64,000 nucleotides of DNA from Methylobacterium sp. J-088 (GTDB lineage: Bacteria > Pseudomonadota > Alphaproteobacteria > Rhizobiales > Beijerinckiaceae): positions 27,014 to 91,013 of the forward strand of contig NZ_JAKSYH010000153.1 of the NCBI RefSeq assembly GCF_022829295.1. Reading direction: 5' to 3'. Shown here in pieces: positions 8,564 to 17,328 of the stretch. The position numbers were made by a program, and so were the translations under genes. Numbering within the stretch: the first letter of the stretch is position 1; every line of letters starts with the position of its first letter. The notes beneath the pieces are model-generated. The model did no database searches and was not told the origin of the DNA. It saw only the letters and a program-made list of their open reading frames with translations.

Positions 8564-8887
8564 TCAGCGCTGCAGCGACGCCGTCTGCGGGGCGATGGTC
8601 GGCGGGGTCGCCTGCGCCACCGTCACGGCGCTGCGGGGCGCCGTCGGCATCCAGCCGGTGGCGCACTGCATCACGAGGGCGAGGCCCAGGGCGACGCACA
8701 GACCGTTGGCGGCCACCCAGAACGGGCGTGCAGCCCGTCGTACGGCGGCCTGAAGCTCCTCGGCCGTCCTGCTCGCCGACTCGGCGGCGCGATCGGAAAT
8801 CGGCAGCAGCCACGGCTCCGTCGGCAGGGCATAGAGACCGGCCATCTCGTTGGAGCCCGGCAGGTTCTGGAACAGTCCGTTCGACAT
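8564..8887 (-). CDS. hypothetical membrane protein, 107 aa
   Basis: I do not recognise the family. The 107-aa product has a soluble N-terminal half (MSNGLFQNLPGSNEM, then PWLLPISDRAAESASR). One membrane segment follows at about residues 57-78 (FWVAANGLCVALGLALVMQC), and a short alanine/threonine/proline-rich tail ends the protein. The ATG at 8885-8887 is preferred over the in-frame ATG at 8893 because GGAGG then lies six bases upstream. A good intrinsic terminator lies just downstream, so it is probably a single-gene transcript. The tail is likely extracytoplasmic, but topology is a guess. Confidence 0.65.
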   Translation of the reverse strand: MSNGLFQNLPGSNEMAGLYALPTEPWLLPISDRAAESASRTAEELQAAVRRAARPFWVAANGLCVALGLALVMQCATGWMPTAPRSAVTVAQATPPTIAPQTASLQR

Positions 8888-9161
8888 GTTCATCCTCCAG
8901 ATTCGTCCGTGATGTCCCGGCTTACCGGGCCATTCGTTCATCTACAGTTAAGGGAGGATTGTGGCTGATGCAAGATCACGGCTCTTGTCCGGGGTCCGCC
9001 GGACGCCACGGCGGGTCCGGCCACGCTTTCCGAGCGGTCAGTTAAGCCTCTGATCCGAAACGATCTTCCGGACCAGCTGTGACATTCCCGCTTCAAAGTG
9101 CGGATCCGCACCTCCGGCACCGGGCCGTTCCCGACCGCCAGCTGTTCCTAAACGGATTCGT

Positions 9162-11378
9162 TCAGCCAGCGCCGATCAGCCGGATCGCCGCCTCCCGCTC
9201 GAACAGGTAAAGCAGCACCCGCAACGCCTGCCCCCGGGGGCTCTTGAGGCCGGGGTCGCGCTCGACGATCATTCGGGCATCGTCCCGGGCGGCCTCCAGC
9301 AGGGCGCCGTCGCTCTCCATCCGGGCGAGCCGGAACGCCGCGAGCCCGGATTGCCGGGTGCCCAGCACCTCGCCCTCGCCGCGCAGCCTCAGGTCGGCCT
9401 CGGCGATGCGGAACCCATCCTCGCTCGCCCGCATCATCTCCAGCCGCGCCCGCGAGACCTGCCCGAGGGGGCCCCGGTAGAGCAGCAGGCAGGACGAGGC
9501 CCGGGAGCCGCGCCCGACCCGGCCGCGGAGCTGGTGCAGCTGCGCCAGCCCGAACCGCTCCGCGTGCTCGATCACCATGATGGTCGCCTCGGGCACGTCG
9601 ACCCCCACCTCCACCACCGTGGTCGAGACGAGGAGCTTGGTCTCCCCGGCCGCGAACCGCGCCATGGCGGAATCCTTCTCGGGCCCCGGCATCTTGCCGT
9701 GGATCAGCCCGACCGTGTCGCCGAAATGCTGCTTCAGGTCGTCGAAGCGTTCGGCGGCCGCCGCGAGGTCGATGAACTCGGATTCCTCCACCAGGGGGCA
9801 GATCCAGTAGACCCGCTCGCCCCCGGCGATCGCCCGGGCGAGGCCGGCCACCACCTCGTCGATCCGCTCGGTCGACAGCGTGATCGTGCGGATCGGCTGC
9901 CGGCCCGCGGGCTTCTCGTCGAGGATCGAAACGTCCATGTCGCCGAAGAAGGTCAGCGCCAGGGTGCGGGGGATCGGGGTCGCGGTCATGACCAGGAAGT
10001 CGACCGCTTCGCCCTTGGCCCCGAGCGCCAGCCGCTGATGCACGCCGAACCGATGCTGCTCGTCGACAACCGCGAGGCCGAGATCGCGAAACGTCACGGC
10101 CTCCTGGAACAGGGCATGGGTGCCGACCAGGATGTCGATCTCACCGGCCGCGAGGTCGGCCAGGGTGGACTTGCGCTCCGAGGCCCGGTCCCGGCCGGTC
10201 ATCAGGCGCAGGCGCAGACCGCCGGCCAGCGGCTTCAGCCGCTCGAAATGCTGCCGGGCCAGGATCTCGGTCGGCGCCATCAGCGCCGCCTGACGCCCGA
10301 CCTCGACCGCCGACGCCATGGCGAGCAAAGCCACCGCGGTCTTGCCCGAGCCGACATCGCCCTGGAGCAGGCGCAGCATCCGCCGGGGCTCCACGAGGTC
10401 GGCGCGGATCTCGGCCACCGCCCGGCCTTGCGCGCCGGTCAGCGCGAAGGGGAGGGCGGCCTCGATACGTCCGCTCAACGTCCCGTCGCCGGCGTTGACC
10501 CGGCCGGCCTTGCGCCGCTGGCGGGCACGCAGCAGGGCCAGCGCCAGTTGCGAGGCGAGGAGTTCGTCGTAGGCGAGCCGCTTCCGGGACGGCGTCGCGG
10601 GCGGCGGCTGGAGCGGGTCCTCGGCCTTCGGGGGCGCCTCCTCGGGGCGGTGCTCCAGGCGGAGCGCGTCCGCGAAGGCGGGCAGGCGGTTCTTCTCCAG
10701 CCAGGCCGCATCCTGCCACTCCGGCAGGGTGGGCAGCCGGTCGAGGGCTGAAACGGCGAGCTTGTTGATCGCCCGGGAGGTCAGCCCCTCGGTGGCGCCG
10801 TAGACCGGCTCGACGGCGGGCAGTTCGGCCAAGCCCGCCTCGTCCACGATCCGCGACGGGTGGACCATCTGGCGGGTGCCGTCCCAGAGATCGATCCGGC
10901 CGGTGATGTAGCGGTGCGCCCCGAGCGGCAGCATCTTCTCCACCCGGGGGCGGGGCATGCCGAAGAACACGAGCGTGATGTCGTGGCCGGAGGCATCCTC
11001 CACCACAACCCGGTGCGGGCGCTTGCCCGATCCGATCTGGGCCGGGCGATGCTCCACCACGGTGACGCCGATCGTCACCGGCTCACCGGTCGGCGCCTCG
11101 CCGACCGAGCCCATGAGCTTCCGCGCCACGCCGCCCTGGGGCAGGTGGAACAGGAGATCCACCACCCGGGCCTCGCGCTCCGGGGTGCCGAGCAGCTTCT
11201 CGATGAGCGGCGCCATCTTGGGACCGATCCCCGGCAGGGCGCGGGCCGGGGCGAACAGCGGATCGAGGATGCTCGGACGAAGCGTGGGGGCTTCGGCGCG
11301 CGCGGCCGCCTCCTCCGCCGCCGCCGTGGCGTCGGGGTCTGTCACGGCCGAATCCTGAGTCGCGCGTGCATCTGTCAT
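9162..11378 (-). CDS. recG: ATP-dependent DNA helicase RecG
   Basis: RecG remodels stalled replication forks and Holliday junctions. The 738-aa protein has the N-terminal wedge/OB-fold region (LPGIGPKMAPLIEKLLG, then the OB strands near LVFFGMP). Superfamily 2 helicase motifs follow: P-loop LLQGDVGSGKT, motif II VVDEQHRFG, motif III VMTATPIPRTL, and motif VI HQLRGRVGRGS. The ATG at 11376-11378 is chosen; residues before RPSILDPLF are an alanine-rich extension, so a slightly later start is possible. It is divergent from the hydrolase gene starting at 11465. Motifs are complete and length normal. Confidence 0.96.
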   Translation of the reverse strand: MTDARATQDSAVTDPDATAAAEEAAARAEAPTLRPSILDPLFAPARALPGIGPKMAPLIEKLLGTPEREARVVDLLFHLPQGGVARKLMGSVGEAPTGEPVTIGVTVVEHRPAQIGSGKRPHRVVVEDASGHDITLVFFGMPRPRVEKMLPLGAHRYITGRIDLWDGTRQMVHPSRIVDEAGLAELPAVEPVYGATEGLTSRAINKLAVSALDRLPTLPEWQDAAWLEKNRLPAFADALRLEHRPEEAPPKAEDPLQPPPATPSRKRLAYDELLASQLALALLRARQRRKAGRVNAGDGTLSGRIEAALPFALTGAQGRAVAEIRADLVEPRRMLRLLQGDVGSGKTAVALLAMASAVEVGRQAALMAPTEILARQHFERLKPLAGGLRLRLMTGRDRASERKSTLADLAAGEIDILVGTHALFQEAVTFRDLGLAVVDEQHRFGVHQRLALGAKGEAVDFLVMTATPIPRTLALTFFGDMDVSILDEKPAGRQPIRTITLSTERIDEVVAGLARAIAGGERVYWICPLVEESEFIDLAAAAERFDDLKQHFGDTVGLIHGKMPGPEKDSAMARFAAGETKLLVSTTVVEVGVDVPEATIMVIEHAERFGLAQLHQLRGRVGRGSRASSCLLLYRGPLGQVSRARLEMMRASEDGFRIAEADLRLRGEGEVLGTRQSGLAAFRLARMESDGALLEAARDDARMIVERDPGLKSPRGQALRVLLYLFEREAAIRLIGAG

Positions 11379-11464
11379 GGCGGTTCGGCGGACATGGTGC
11401 CGGAGGCGCCTTATCATCCGGTGCATCCCGGCGCGCCAGTGCGTCAGGATGGAGACCGACACCC

Positions 11465-12349
11465 ATGGCCAGCGACTTCCTGCCGGGCTTCGCGTCGCAC
11501 CGGATCGAGACCGCCCCCGGCGTGACGATCAACGCGCGCTCGGCGGGCTCCGGGCCGCCGGTTCTGCTGCTGCATGGCCACCCGCAGACCCTGTCGACGT
11601 GGCTCCACGTCGCCCCGCGCCTGGCCGAGACCCGCACCGTCGTCGCCATGGACCTGCGCGGCTACGGCGATTCGTCGAAACCCCCGGGCGGCGAGGGCCA
11701 TGCCGCCTATTCCAAACGCGCCATGGCGGCCGACGCGGTCGCGGTGATGCGGGCGCTCGGCCACGACCGATTCGCGGTCGTCGGCCACGACCGGGGCGGG
11801 CGCGTCGCCCATCGCCTCGCCCTGGATCATGCCGAAGCCGTGGAACGGATCGCCCTGTTCGACATCGCGCCGACCGCGACCATGTACGCGCGCACCGACA
11901 AGGCTTTCGCCACCCGGTACTTCTGGTGGTTCTTCTTCATCCAGCCCCATCCCCTGCCGGAGACGCTGATCGGGGCCGATCCGGAATACTTTTTACGCCA
12001 CCACATCGAGGGTCAGTCGAAGACCCCCGGCTCGACCCCGCCGGACCTCTTCGCCGAGTACCTGCGCTGCTACGCGGACCCCGCCTGCCGTCACGCGATC
12101 TGCGAGGATTACCGGGCGGCGGCCGGGATCGATCTGGAGCACGACGCCGCCGATGCCGACGCGCGCGTCACGGCGCCGCTCCTGGCGCTCTGGGGGGCGA
12201 AGGGCGTCGTCGGCCAGACCTACGACGTGCTGGAGACATGGCGCGAGAAGGCCACCGACGTTTCGGGGCGCGCGCTCGAGTGCGGCCACACCCTCCAGGA
12301 GGAGCGGCCGGAGGAGGTTCTTCGCGAAGTCTCGGCGTTCCTGGGGTGA
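11465..12349 (+). CDS. alpha/beta hydrolase, (fluoro)haloacetate dehalogenase-like
   Basis: This 294-aa cytoplasmic alpha/beta hydrolase closely follows the fluoroacetate dehalogenase plan. HGHPQT forms the oxyanion-hole loop. The nucleophile is Asp109 in VVGHDRGGR, and Arg110 and Arg113 sit where the family binds the substrate carboxylate. CEDYRAAAGID contains the expected tyrosine, and ECGHTLQEE the catalytic histidine. At the halide pocket, where characterised enzymes have His-Trp, this protein has Trp154-Trp155 (YFWWFF). Halide specificity, or even dehalogenase activity, is therefore uncertain; an epoxide hydrolase-like or other ester activity is possible. It is divergent from recG, with the UbiH-family gene about 130 bases downstream. 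Confidence 0.85.
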   Translation: MASDFLPGFASHRIETAPGVTINARSAGSGPPVLLLHGHPQTLSTWLHVAPRLAETRTVVAMDLRGYGDSSKPPGGEGHAAYSKRAMAADAVAVMRALGHDRFAVVGHDRGGRVAHRLALDHAEAVERIALFDIAPTATMYARTDKAFATRYFWWFFFIQPHPLPETLIGADPEYFLRHHIEGQSKTPGSTPPDLFAEYLRCYADPACRHAICEDYRAAAGIDLEHDAADADARVTAPLLALWGAKGVVGQTYDVLETWREKATDVSGRALECGHTLQEERPEEVLREVSAFLG

Positions 12350-12480
12350 CCGGGCGGCTGCGGCGCCGTGGCCCGCCCGGGCCGAGGCATGGCGCCCTTG
12401 GCAGGATTGCGGGAAGGCGCAGATAGAAACCGCACACTGCGCCGTGGTGATCGGCGGGCCAGCAAACCGTACGGGGAATC

Positions 12481-13695
12481 ATGTCCGAAACGCGAGAGGG
12501 CCGATTCGACGTCGCCGTGGTCGGCGCCGGGGCCGCGGGCCTCGCGGCGGCGCTCGCCATCGCCCGGGAGGGGATCCCCACGGCGCTGGTCGGCCGACAC
12601 GCCCCCGTGGCGGACGGACGGACCGTGGCGCTGCTCGACGGGTCGGTACGCTTCCTGGAGGCGCTCGGGGCCTGGGCTGCGGTGGCGCCGCAGGCGAGCC
12701 CACTCTGCACCCTGCAGATCATCGACGACACCGGCAGCCTGTTCCGGCCGCCGCCCGTGCGCTTCCAGGCCGCCGAGATCGGCCTCGACGCCTTCGGGTG
12801 GAACGTCGAGAGCGCGCGGCTCGTCGAGAGCCTGCGCGCCTGCGCCCGAGCCCAGCCGAACCTGACCCTGGTCGAAGCGGATTGCGTCGACGCGGTGGCG
12901 GGTGAAACAGCCTCGCGCGTCACCCTGGCGGAGGGCGGGGCGGTCGAGGCCCGGCTGGTGGTGGCGGCCGACGGGGGGCGCTCGCCGCTGCGGGCCGCGA
13001 GCGGCATCCGCGTACGCGACTGGACCTACCCGCAGAGCGCCATCACCACGATCCTGCTGCATGAGCGCCCGCACCGGGACGTCTCCACCGAGTTCCACAC
13101 CCGCTCCGGCCCCTTCACCCTGGTGCCGCTGCCGGGCGGGCATCGCTCCAGCCTCGTCTGGGTGACCGGGGAGGGCGCGGCCCGGCGGCTCGCCGCGCTG
13201 GACGACGCGGCCCTGGGGCAGGCGGTGGAACGGCAGGCCCAGGCGATGCTCGGCGCCATGCGGATCGACGGCCCGCGCGGCCTCGTGCCGATGCGCGGTC
13301 TGGCGGTGGCGAGCCCGGTGGCGCGGCGGCTGGCGCTGATCGGGGAGGCGGCCCACGTCTTCCCGCCGATCGGCGCGCAGGGGCTGAATCTCGGCCTGCG
13401 CGACGCCGCCACCTTGCGTGACGGGGTGCTCCGCGCCGCCCGGGACGGGCGAGATCCCGGGTCGCGCCCGGTGCTCGACGGCTACGCCAGCGCCCGGCGG
13501 GTCGACACGGCGGCGCGCACCGCCGCGGTGGACCTCCTCAACCGCAGCCTGCTCACCGACCTGCTGCCGGTCGATGCCCTGCGCGGCCTCGGCCTGCTGG
13601 TGATGGGCCAGCTCGGGCCCCTGCGGCGGCTGGTGATGCGGGAGGGCGTGCTGCCCCGGCTCGGCGCGCCGGAATTGATGCGCGGGGCGCGGTGA
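12481..13695 (+). CDS. UbiH/UbiF/VisC/COQ6-family FAD-dependent hydroxylase
   Basis: This 404-aa flavoprotein monooxygenase belongs to the family that hydroxylates the ubiquinone ring. The N-terminal dinucleotide motif VAVVGAGAAGLAAALAIA binds the FAD ADP moiety. VVAADGGRSPLR is the DG motif, and LIGEAAHVFPPIGAQGLNLG is the GD/FAD-ribityl signature with the UbiH-type APx(A/G)QG-like loop. Which ring position it modifies (C1, C5 or C6) cannot be read; alphaproteobacteria often have two or three such proteins (UbiH, UbiF, UbiL, UbiM). It starts at the ATG at 12481 and follows the hydrolase gene by about 130 bases. Confidence 0.9.
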   Translation: MSETREGRFDVAVVGAGAAGLAAALAIAREGIPTALVGRHAPVADGRTVALLDGSVRFLEALGAWAAVAPQASPLCTLQIIDDTGSLFRPPPVRFQAAEIGLDAFGWNVESARLVESLRACARAQPNLTLVEADCVDAVAGETASRVTLAEGGAVEARLVVAADGGRSPLRAASGIRVRDWTYPQSAITTILLHERPHRDVSTEFHTRSGPFTLVPLPGGHRSSLVWVTGEGAARRLAALDDAALGQAVERQAQAMLGAMRIDGPRGLVPMRGLAVASPVARRLALIGEAAHVFPPIGAQGLNLGLRDAATLRDGVLRAARDGRDPGSRPVLDGYASARRVDTAARTAAVDLLNRSLLTDLLPVDALRGLGLLVMGQLGPLRRLVMREGVLPRLGAPELMRGAR

Positions 13696-13732
13696 GAGGG
13701 CCTAGCCTCTGCGGGGTCAAGGTGAGAGCGGC

Positions 13733-14077
13733 TCAGAATTCAGGTTGCGCCGCCACATAGGCGCCGAGGCGAGTGGCGAGGTCGACCGGGCCGCCGGCCC
13801 GGGGCTCGGCCGAATCGCCAATCAGGATCACCGGGATGCCACGGTCGCGCAGCTGGCTGCGGAGCTTGGCGGCGCGGCGGGCATAGGCCGGATCCCGGCG
13901 CGTCGGCGCCTGGAGCAGAACCGCCGCCGGCCGCGCGATCACGGCCAAGACGTCGTCGGCCGCCTCCATGGAGGCGGTCACGCTTGCGTAGCCGAGACTG
14001 GCGAGCTCGCCCGAAAGGGAACGGTCGACGGCCCGGACGCCGTCATCGACCACGAGCACTTGTTGCAGCGCACCCAT
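13733..14077 (-). CDS. degenerate response-regulator receiver-like protein, 114 aa
   Basis: The 114-aa product has the pattern of a single CheY-like receiver. Strand 1 is QQVLVVDDG with the acidic pair. A helix and a third strand, PAAVLLQAP, follow, then IPVILIGDSA as the fourth strand. The phospho-accepting aspartate expected at the end of strand 3 is replaced by Gln (VLLQAP), and the Thr/Ser plus Lys switch residues are not evident. It is therefore probably a pseudo-receiver that works by protein contact rather than phosphorylation. The start at ATG 14075-14077 is supported by the fold beginning right after it. It is convergent with the UbiH-family gene and has no kinase or output-domain neighbour. 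Confidence 0.62.
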   Translation of the reverse strand: MGALQQVLVVDDGVRAVDRSLSGELASLGYASVTASMEAADDVLAVIARPAAVLLQAPTRRDPAYARRAAKLRSQLRDRGIPVILIGDSAEPRAGGPVDLATRLGAYVAAQPEF

Positions 14078-14248
14078 GAGCTTAGGCGGTACTCCATCCG
14101 GCACAGCTTGAAAAGATAGCCGTGACCACAATCCTTTGCAGAACCCACGAAGGGTCCGTTCGGATCCGTCGGTCCGTGTGCAGATGCGAGATTAGTCGCG
14201 GCACCTGAGCGCCAGATGAACCGCCCCGACGCCGCCGTTCAGGACTTT

Positions 14249-15535
14249 TCAGACGGCCGCGACACCGATCACGGCCCCGCCCGACAGGACGGCCCGGTAG
14301 CCCGAATCGCGCCATGCACCGGCGTCCGCCTCCGGCGTCACGCCGCGGGGCAGGGGCGCCGCCGCGCAGGCCGGGCCGCGGCAGGCGAGGCCGCCATCGC
14401 TGGCGAGCGCGAGGGCCAGGAGGTCCAGCGGCAGGGGCGCGCGATCCGGGTGGGCCAGGGTCGCGGCCAGGTCGGGACGTGTAACCAGAGCCGTCTCCCC
14501 GAGGACCAGCGTGTCGAGGCGCGGCGCACCGGCCGGCGGCGAATCAGAGCGTGGTGAATCCGAGCGTCGTTTACCGCCGTCCGGCGCGGTGCGCCGGATC
14601 AGGGTCGCGGGTGCCCGATGCACCACGTTGAGGCTCCGCACCGTCCAGGGCAGGGTCAGGGCGGCGAGCGCCGGCTCGATCAGGGCGGGGACGACCATGC
14701 GGGTCGGCACGGGCCGCAGCAGGGCGGTCCGGAAACCGGCCTCCTCGAAGGGAATCACCGTCTCCAAGCCTGCCCCGGCCGCGAGCGCGGCGCCGAGGCC
14801 GGTCACGAGCCCGCGCAGGTCGTGGGCGGGCAGCAGCGTCAGGATCCGCTCGTCCGCCGAGAGCGGCAGGGCGTCGCAATGCGCCGCGATGGCGGCGGCG
14901 AGCGCCTCCGCGCTGCGATAGATCGGCCGCTCCGGATCGCTGCCTTCGAAGGTCACGAGGCCGCGGCTGGCGACCGGCTCGGCCACGCCGCGCTCCAGCG
15001 CCATCGCGTCGAGGCTGATCACGCCGTCCGGCACGCCGGGCCCGAAGGCGGCGAGATAGCGCAGGCCGAACTGCCGCATCGCCACGTGGGTCAGCTCCTC
15101 CGCGGGCCGGCGTGCGCCGCGGCGGCCCTCGGTGAGCACGCCGACGAGGTTGGCGGCCTCGATCCCGGCGGCGAGTTGCTCCGGATCCCAGGCGGCCGGC
15201 ATCGCGCAGGGCAGGTGCCCAGCCGCCTCGACGGCGAGGTGACCCAGGGCCGCCTCCGCGCCGCCCGAGAACCACAATCCGATCCGGCTGCCGGCCGGAA
15301 GCCGCCACGCGCCGATCCCCCGGGCGAGCCGGCCGACGATCTCGGCGGCGGCCGCGTACGTCCACGTGATCGCCGGGCGCCCGCACCACGCGGCCCGGTC
15401 GCCCGAATCACGCAGGGCCGTGCGCTGCGGCGCGGCGCGCGCCGCCGCGAACAGGCAGCCGGACAGGCTGCCGGACCGCGCGGACGCGTCCGGTACGGCC
15501 TCGACCGCCCTCTCGGCCACCGCGAACGCGCTCAA
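14249..15535 (-). CDS. AMP-binding (ANL) family-like protein lacking the core P-loop
   Basis: The 428-aa protein resembles the N-terminal part of acyl-CoA synthetases and similar adenylate-forming enzymes. It shows an AALRDSGDR-type entry strand, ITWTYAAAAEIVGRLARG (A1-like), GSRIGLWFSGGAEA, and LLPAHDLRGLVTGLGAALAAG (A4/A5-like). The adenylation P-loop (normally TSGTTGxPKG) should precede that last block, but the aligned place reads FEGSDPERPIY. The usual C-terminal catalytic-lysine domain is not recognisable. It is therefore probably not a functional ligase. The start is a TTG at 15533-15535, or a nearby GTG. It has its own transcription unit, upstream of the pseudo-receiver on the same strand. 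Confidence 0.6.
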   Translation of the reverse strand: MSAFAVAERAVEAVPDASARSGSLSGCLFAAARAAPQRTALRDSGDRAAWCGRPAITWTYAAAAEIVGRLARGIGAWRLPAGSRIGLWFSGGAEAALGHLAVEAAGHLPCAMPAAWDPEQLAAGIEAANLVGVLTEGRRGARRPAEELTHVAMRQFGLRYLAAFGPGVPDGVISLDAMALERGVAEPVASRGLVTFEGSDPERPIYRSAEALAAAIAAHCDALPLSADERILTLLPAHDLRGLVTGLGAALAAGAGLETVIPFEEAGFRTALLRPVPTRMVVPALIEPALAALTLPWTVRSLNVVHRAPATLIRRTAPDGGKRRSDSPRSDSPPAGAPRLDTLVLGETALVTRPDLAATLAHPDRAPLPLDLLALALASDGGLACRGPACAAAPLPRGVTPEADAGAWRDSGYRAVLSGGAVIGVAAV

Positions 15536-15999
15536 CCCGCCGCCCCCACTGATACTGAAAACCCGCCAGCATGGTCGGCCGATTACGGTTAACCGACCGC
15601 TAAGGCCGCCGGGTAACGGCCAATCCCGATTGCCCCATCGGAGACAAGCTCCCCGCGCCGATCACGTCCTCGTGCGACGTCGCGCTTGCGGCCAAGCGGG
15701 CGGGGGCCTATCGGGGGCCGGCCGCGGCCCGGGGGGTGATCACCGGCCCGCCGGGCCGCGGTGTCAAGCCGCGGTGTCATGCCTTCGCCTTATTCCAGGG
15801 GAAAGGCAGGCCGCCCGGCCGCCGGGGCGGGAGATGCGCGCAGTCAAGCGCCCGTCCCCTCCGATGGCCGGACCGTTTCATCCGGAGCTCCGGTCGGCGC
15901 GCCACGGCGGCGCCCGTCCGGACGGTCCGGCGGACCGGCCGCGAGGCCGGCTCCGCATCAACCCGCTGCACCGTATCGCTTCCTAAGGGGTCAGAGCCG

Positions 16000-16785
16000 A
16001 TGTCCTTCACCCGCCCTGCGACGCTCGCGCGCGCCGCCCTCCTCGGTTTTGCGGGCCTCGGCCTCGCGGTCGCCCCGGCCCTCGCGCAGCCCAAGAAGCC
16101 TGCGGCCGCAGCGCCTGCTCCGGCCGCGCCGGCGCCGACTGCTCCGGGCACCCCCGCGGCCAACACGCCGGCGGCTCAGACCGGCCCGCAGATCGTCGCG
16201 GTGAAGTCCGAGCCGGGCCAGGCTGACTGGACCAAGGTCTGCGGCAAGGACCAGGCCTCGGGCACCGACATCTGCTACACGACCCGCGATTTCGTGTCCG
16301 ACCAGGGTCAGCCGGTGCTAGCGGTGGCGGTCTACGAGATGAAGAACCCCGCTCAGAAGCAGGAGGTGCGCGTGGTGCGCTACCTGCTGCCGCTCGGCCT
16401 GCTGCTGCAGCCGGGCATCCGCTTCAGCATCGACGGCCAGGCGGCGACCGCCGGCCGCTTCGCGGTCTGCTTCCCGAACGGCTGCTTCGCCGAGGCCGGG
16501 GGCGTCGATGCCGGCGTAATCGCCGCGATGAAGAAGGGCACGACCCTCAACGTCTCGGTCCAGAACCAGACCCAGCGCGAGGTCACCTTCGCGGTGCCGC
16601 TGACCGGCTTCGGCAAGGCCTTCGACGGCCCGGCGATCGACCCGAAGGTGCTCGAGGAGCAGCAGAAGAAGCTCCAGGCGGAGCTGGAGAAGCGCTCCGA
16701 GGACATGCGCAAGAAGCTGGAGCAGCAGGGCGGTGCCGCCGCGGGCGCTGCCCCGGCCGCCGGCACCGCTCCGGCCGCGAAGTAA
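16000..16785 (+). CDS. invasion-associated locus B (IalB) family protein
   Basis: This is a secreted, probably periplasmic 261-aa protein. A signal peptide (about residues 1-28, ending APALAQ) is followed by an Ala/Pro-rich linker. The IalB domain comes next, with WTKVCGKD, DICYTTRDFVSD, VRYLLPLGLLLQPGIR and VCFPNGCFAEA, and the conserved cysteines are present. A charged helical tail (VLEEQQKKLQAELEKRSEDM) and an Ala/Pro-rich end close it. The family is widespread in Rhizobiales, named after Bartonella invasion locus B, with a general envelope role. The ATG at 16000 follows AAGGGG; longer upstream readings lack sense. A strong hairpin follows the gene. Confidence 0.9.
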   Translation: MSFTRPATLARAALLGFAGLGLAVAPALAQPKKPAAAAPAPAAPAPTAPGTPAANTPAAQTGPQIVAVKSEPGQADWTKVCGKDQASGTDICYTTRDFVSDQGQPVLAVAVYEMKNPAQKQEVRVVRYLLPLGLLLQPGIRFSIDGQAATAGRFAVCFPNGCFAEAGGVDAGVIAAMKKGTTLNVSVQNQTQREVTFAVPLTGFGKAFDGPAIDPKVLEEQQKKLQAELEKRSEDMRKKLEQQGGAAAGAAPAAGTAPAAK

Positions 16786-16809
16786 GCCGGCCGCAGGGTC
16801 GCGGTTATC

Positions 16810-16841
16810 CGGAGGGCCGGGCCGCGAGGTCCGGCCCTCCG
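16810..16841. terminator. terminator-like hairpin after the IalB gene
   Basis: A perfect 11-bp inverted repeat (CGGAGGGCCGG / CCGGCCCTCCG) with a 10-base loop begins 25 bases past the IalB stop. No T-run follows, so termination would be weak or Rho-assisted. Confidence 0.55.
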
Positions 16842-17328
16842 CGTCTGGCCAGCCGCGGCCTCGTCCCGTCTGCAAGTTCGTAGCCTCAGAGGTCGCCCGC
16901 TGCGCCGACGATGACCGCAGCGATCCCCTCGCCTTGCTTGCGTTGCAGATTCACACTTCGGGTTTGGGATCGTCGTGCGGTTGCCAAGCGGGGCAGCCCG
17001 ACTGGCTCATGCGCCCTCCCTCACCCTCTACGAGCCTGCGGAGTCACAGATCGGCTTCGGCCATACGGCCTCAAGACAGGGCGCGGGTCCCCTCTCTCCC
17101 CGCAAGCGGAGCTACGATGTTCGCAGATCTCGCTTGGAAAGGCGAAGGCGGCTCCGCGCGTCTCCCTCCCCCCTCTGCGGGGGAGGGAGAGAAGCGGTGC
17201 CGTTCGCGCATGTTCTACGATAGACGTGTGAATCCCCAAGCCCGCACGGGAGAGAGGGGGCACGTCGCGCCCGCGCGAGCCGCGGCGTGAACGGCGAAGC
17301 CTCTCGAAGATCGGGGAGGGCGGCGGCC
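16842..17328. other. gene-free stretch with low-complexity GC-rich inverted motifs
   Basis: I see no convincing gene here. The stretch holds CT/GA-rich inverted motifs (TCCCTCTCTCCCC-like near 17090 and CCCTCCCCCCTCTGCGGGGG near 17161). They resemble, but are not the same as, the CCCTCTCCC element found at 20.8 and 29.5 kb. Open frames across it have no family resemblance or ribosome site. Confidence 0.5.

Noticed and set aside
16733..17290. Open frames between the IalB and DUF4424 genes
   Set aside because: No ribosome sites; sequences are Arg/Pro/Ser-rich and cross hairpins and low-complexity motifs.
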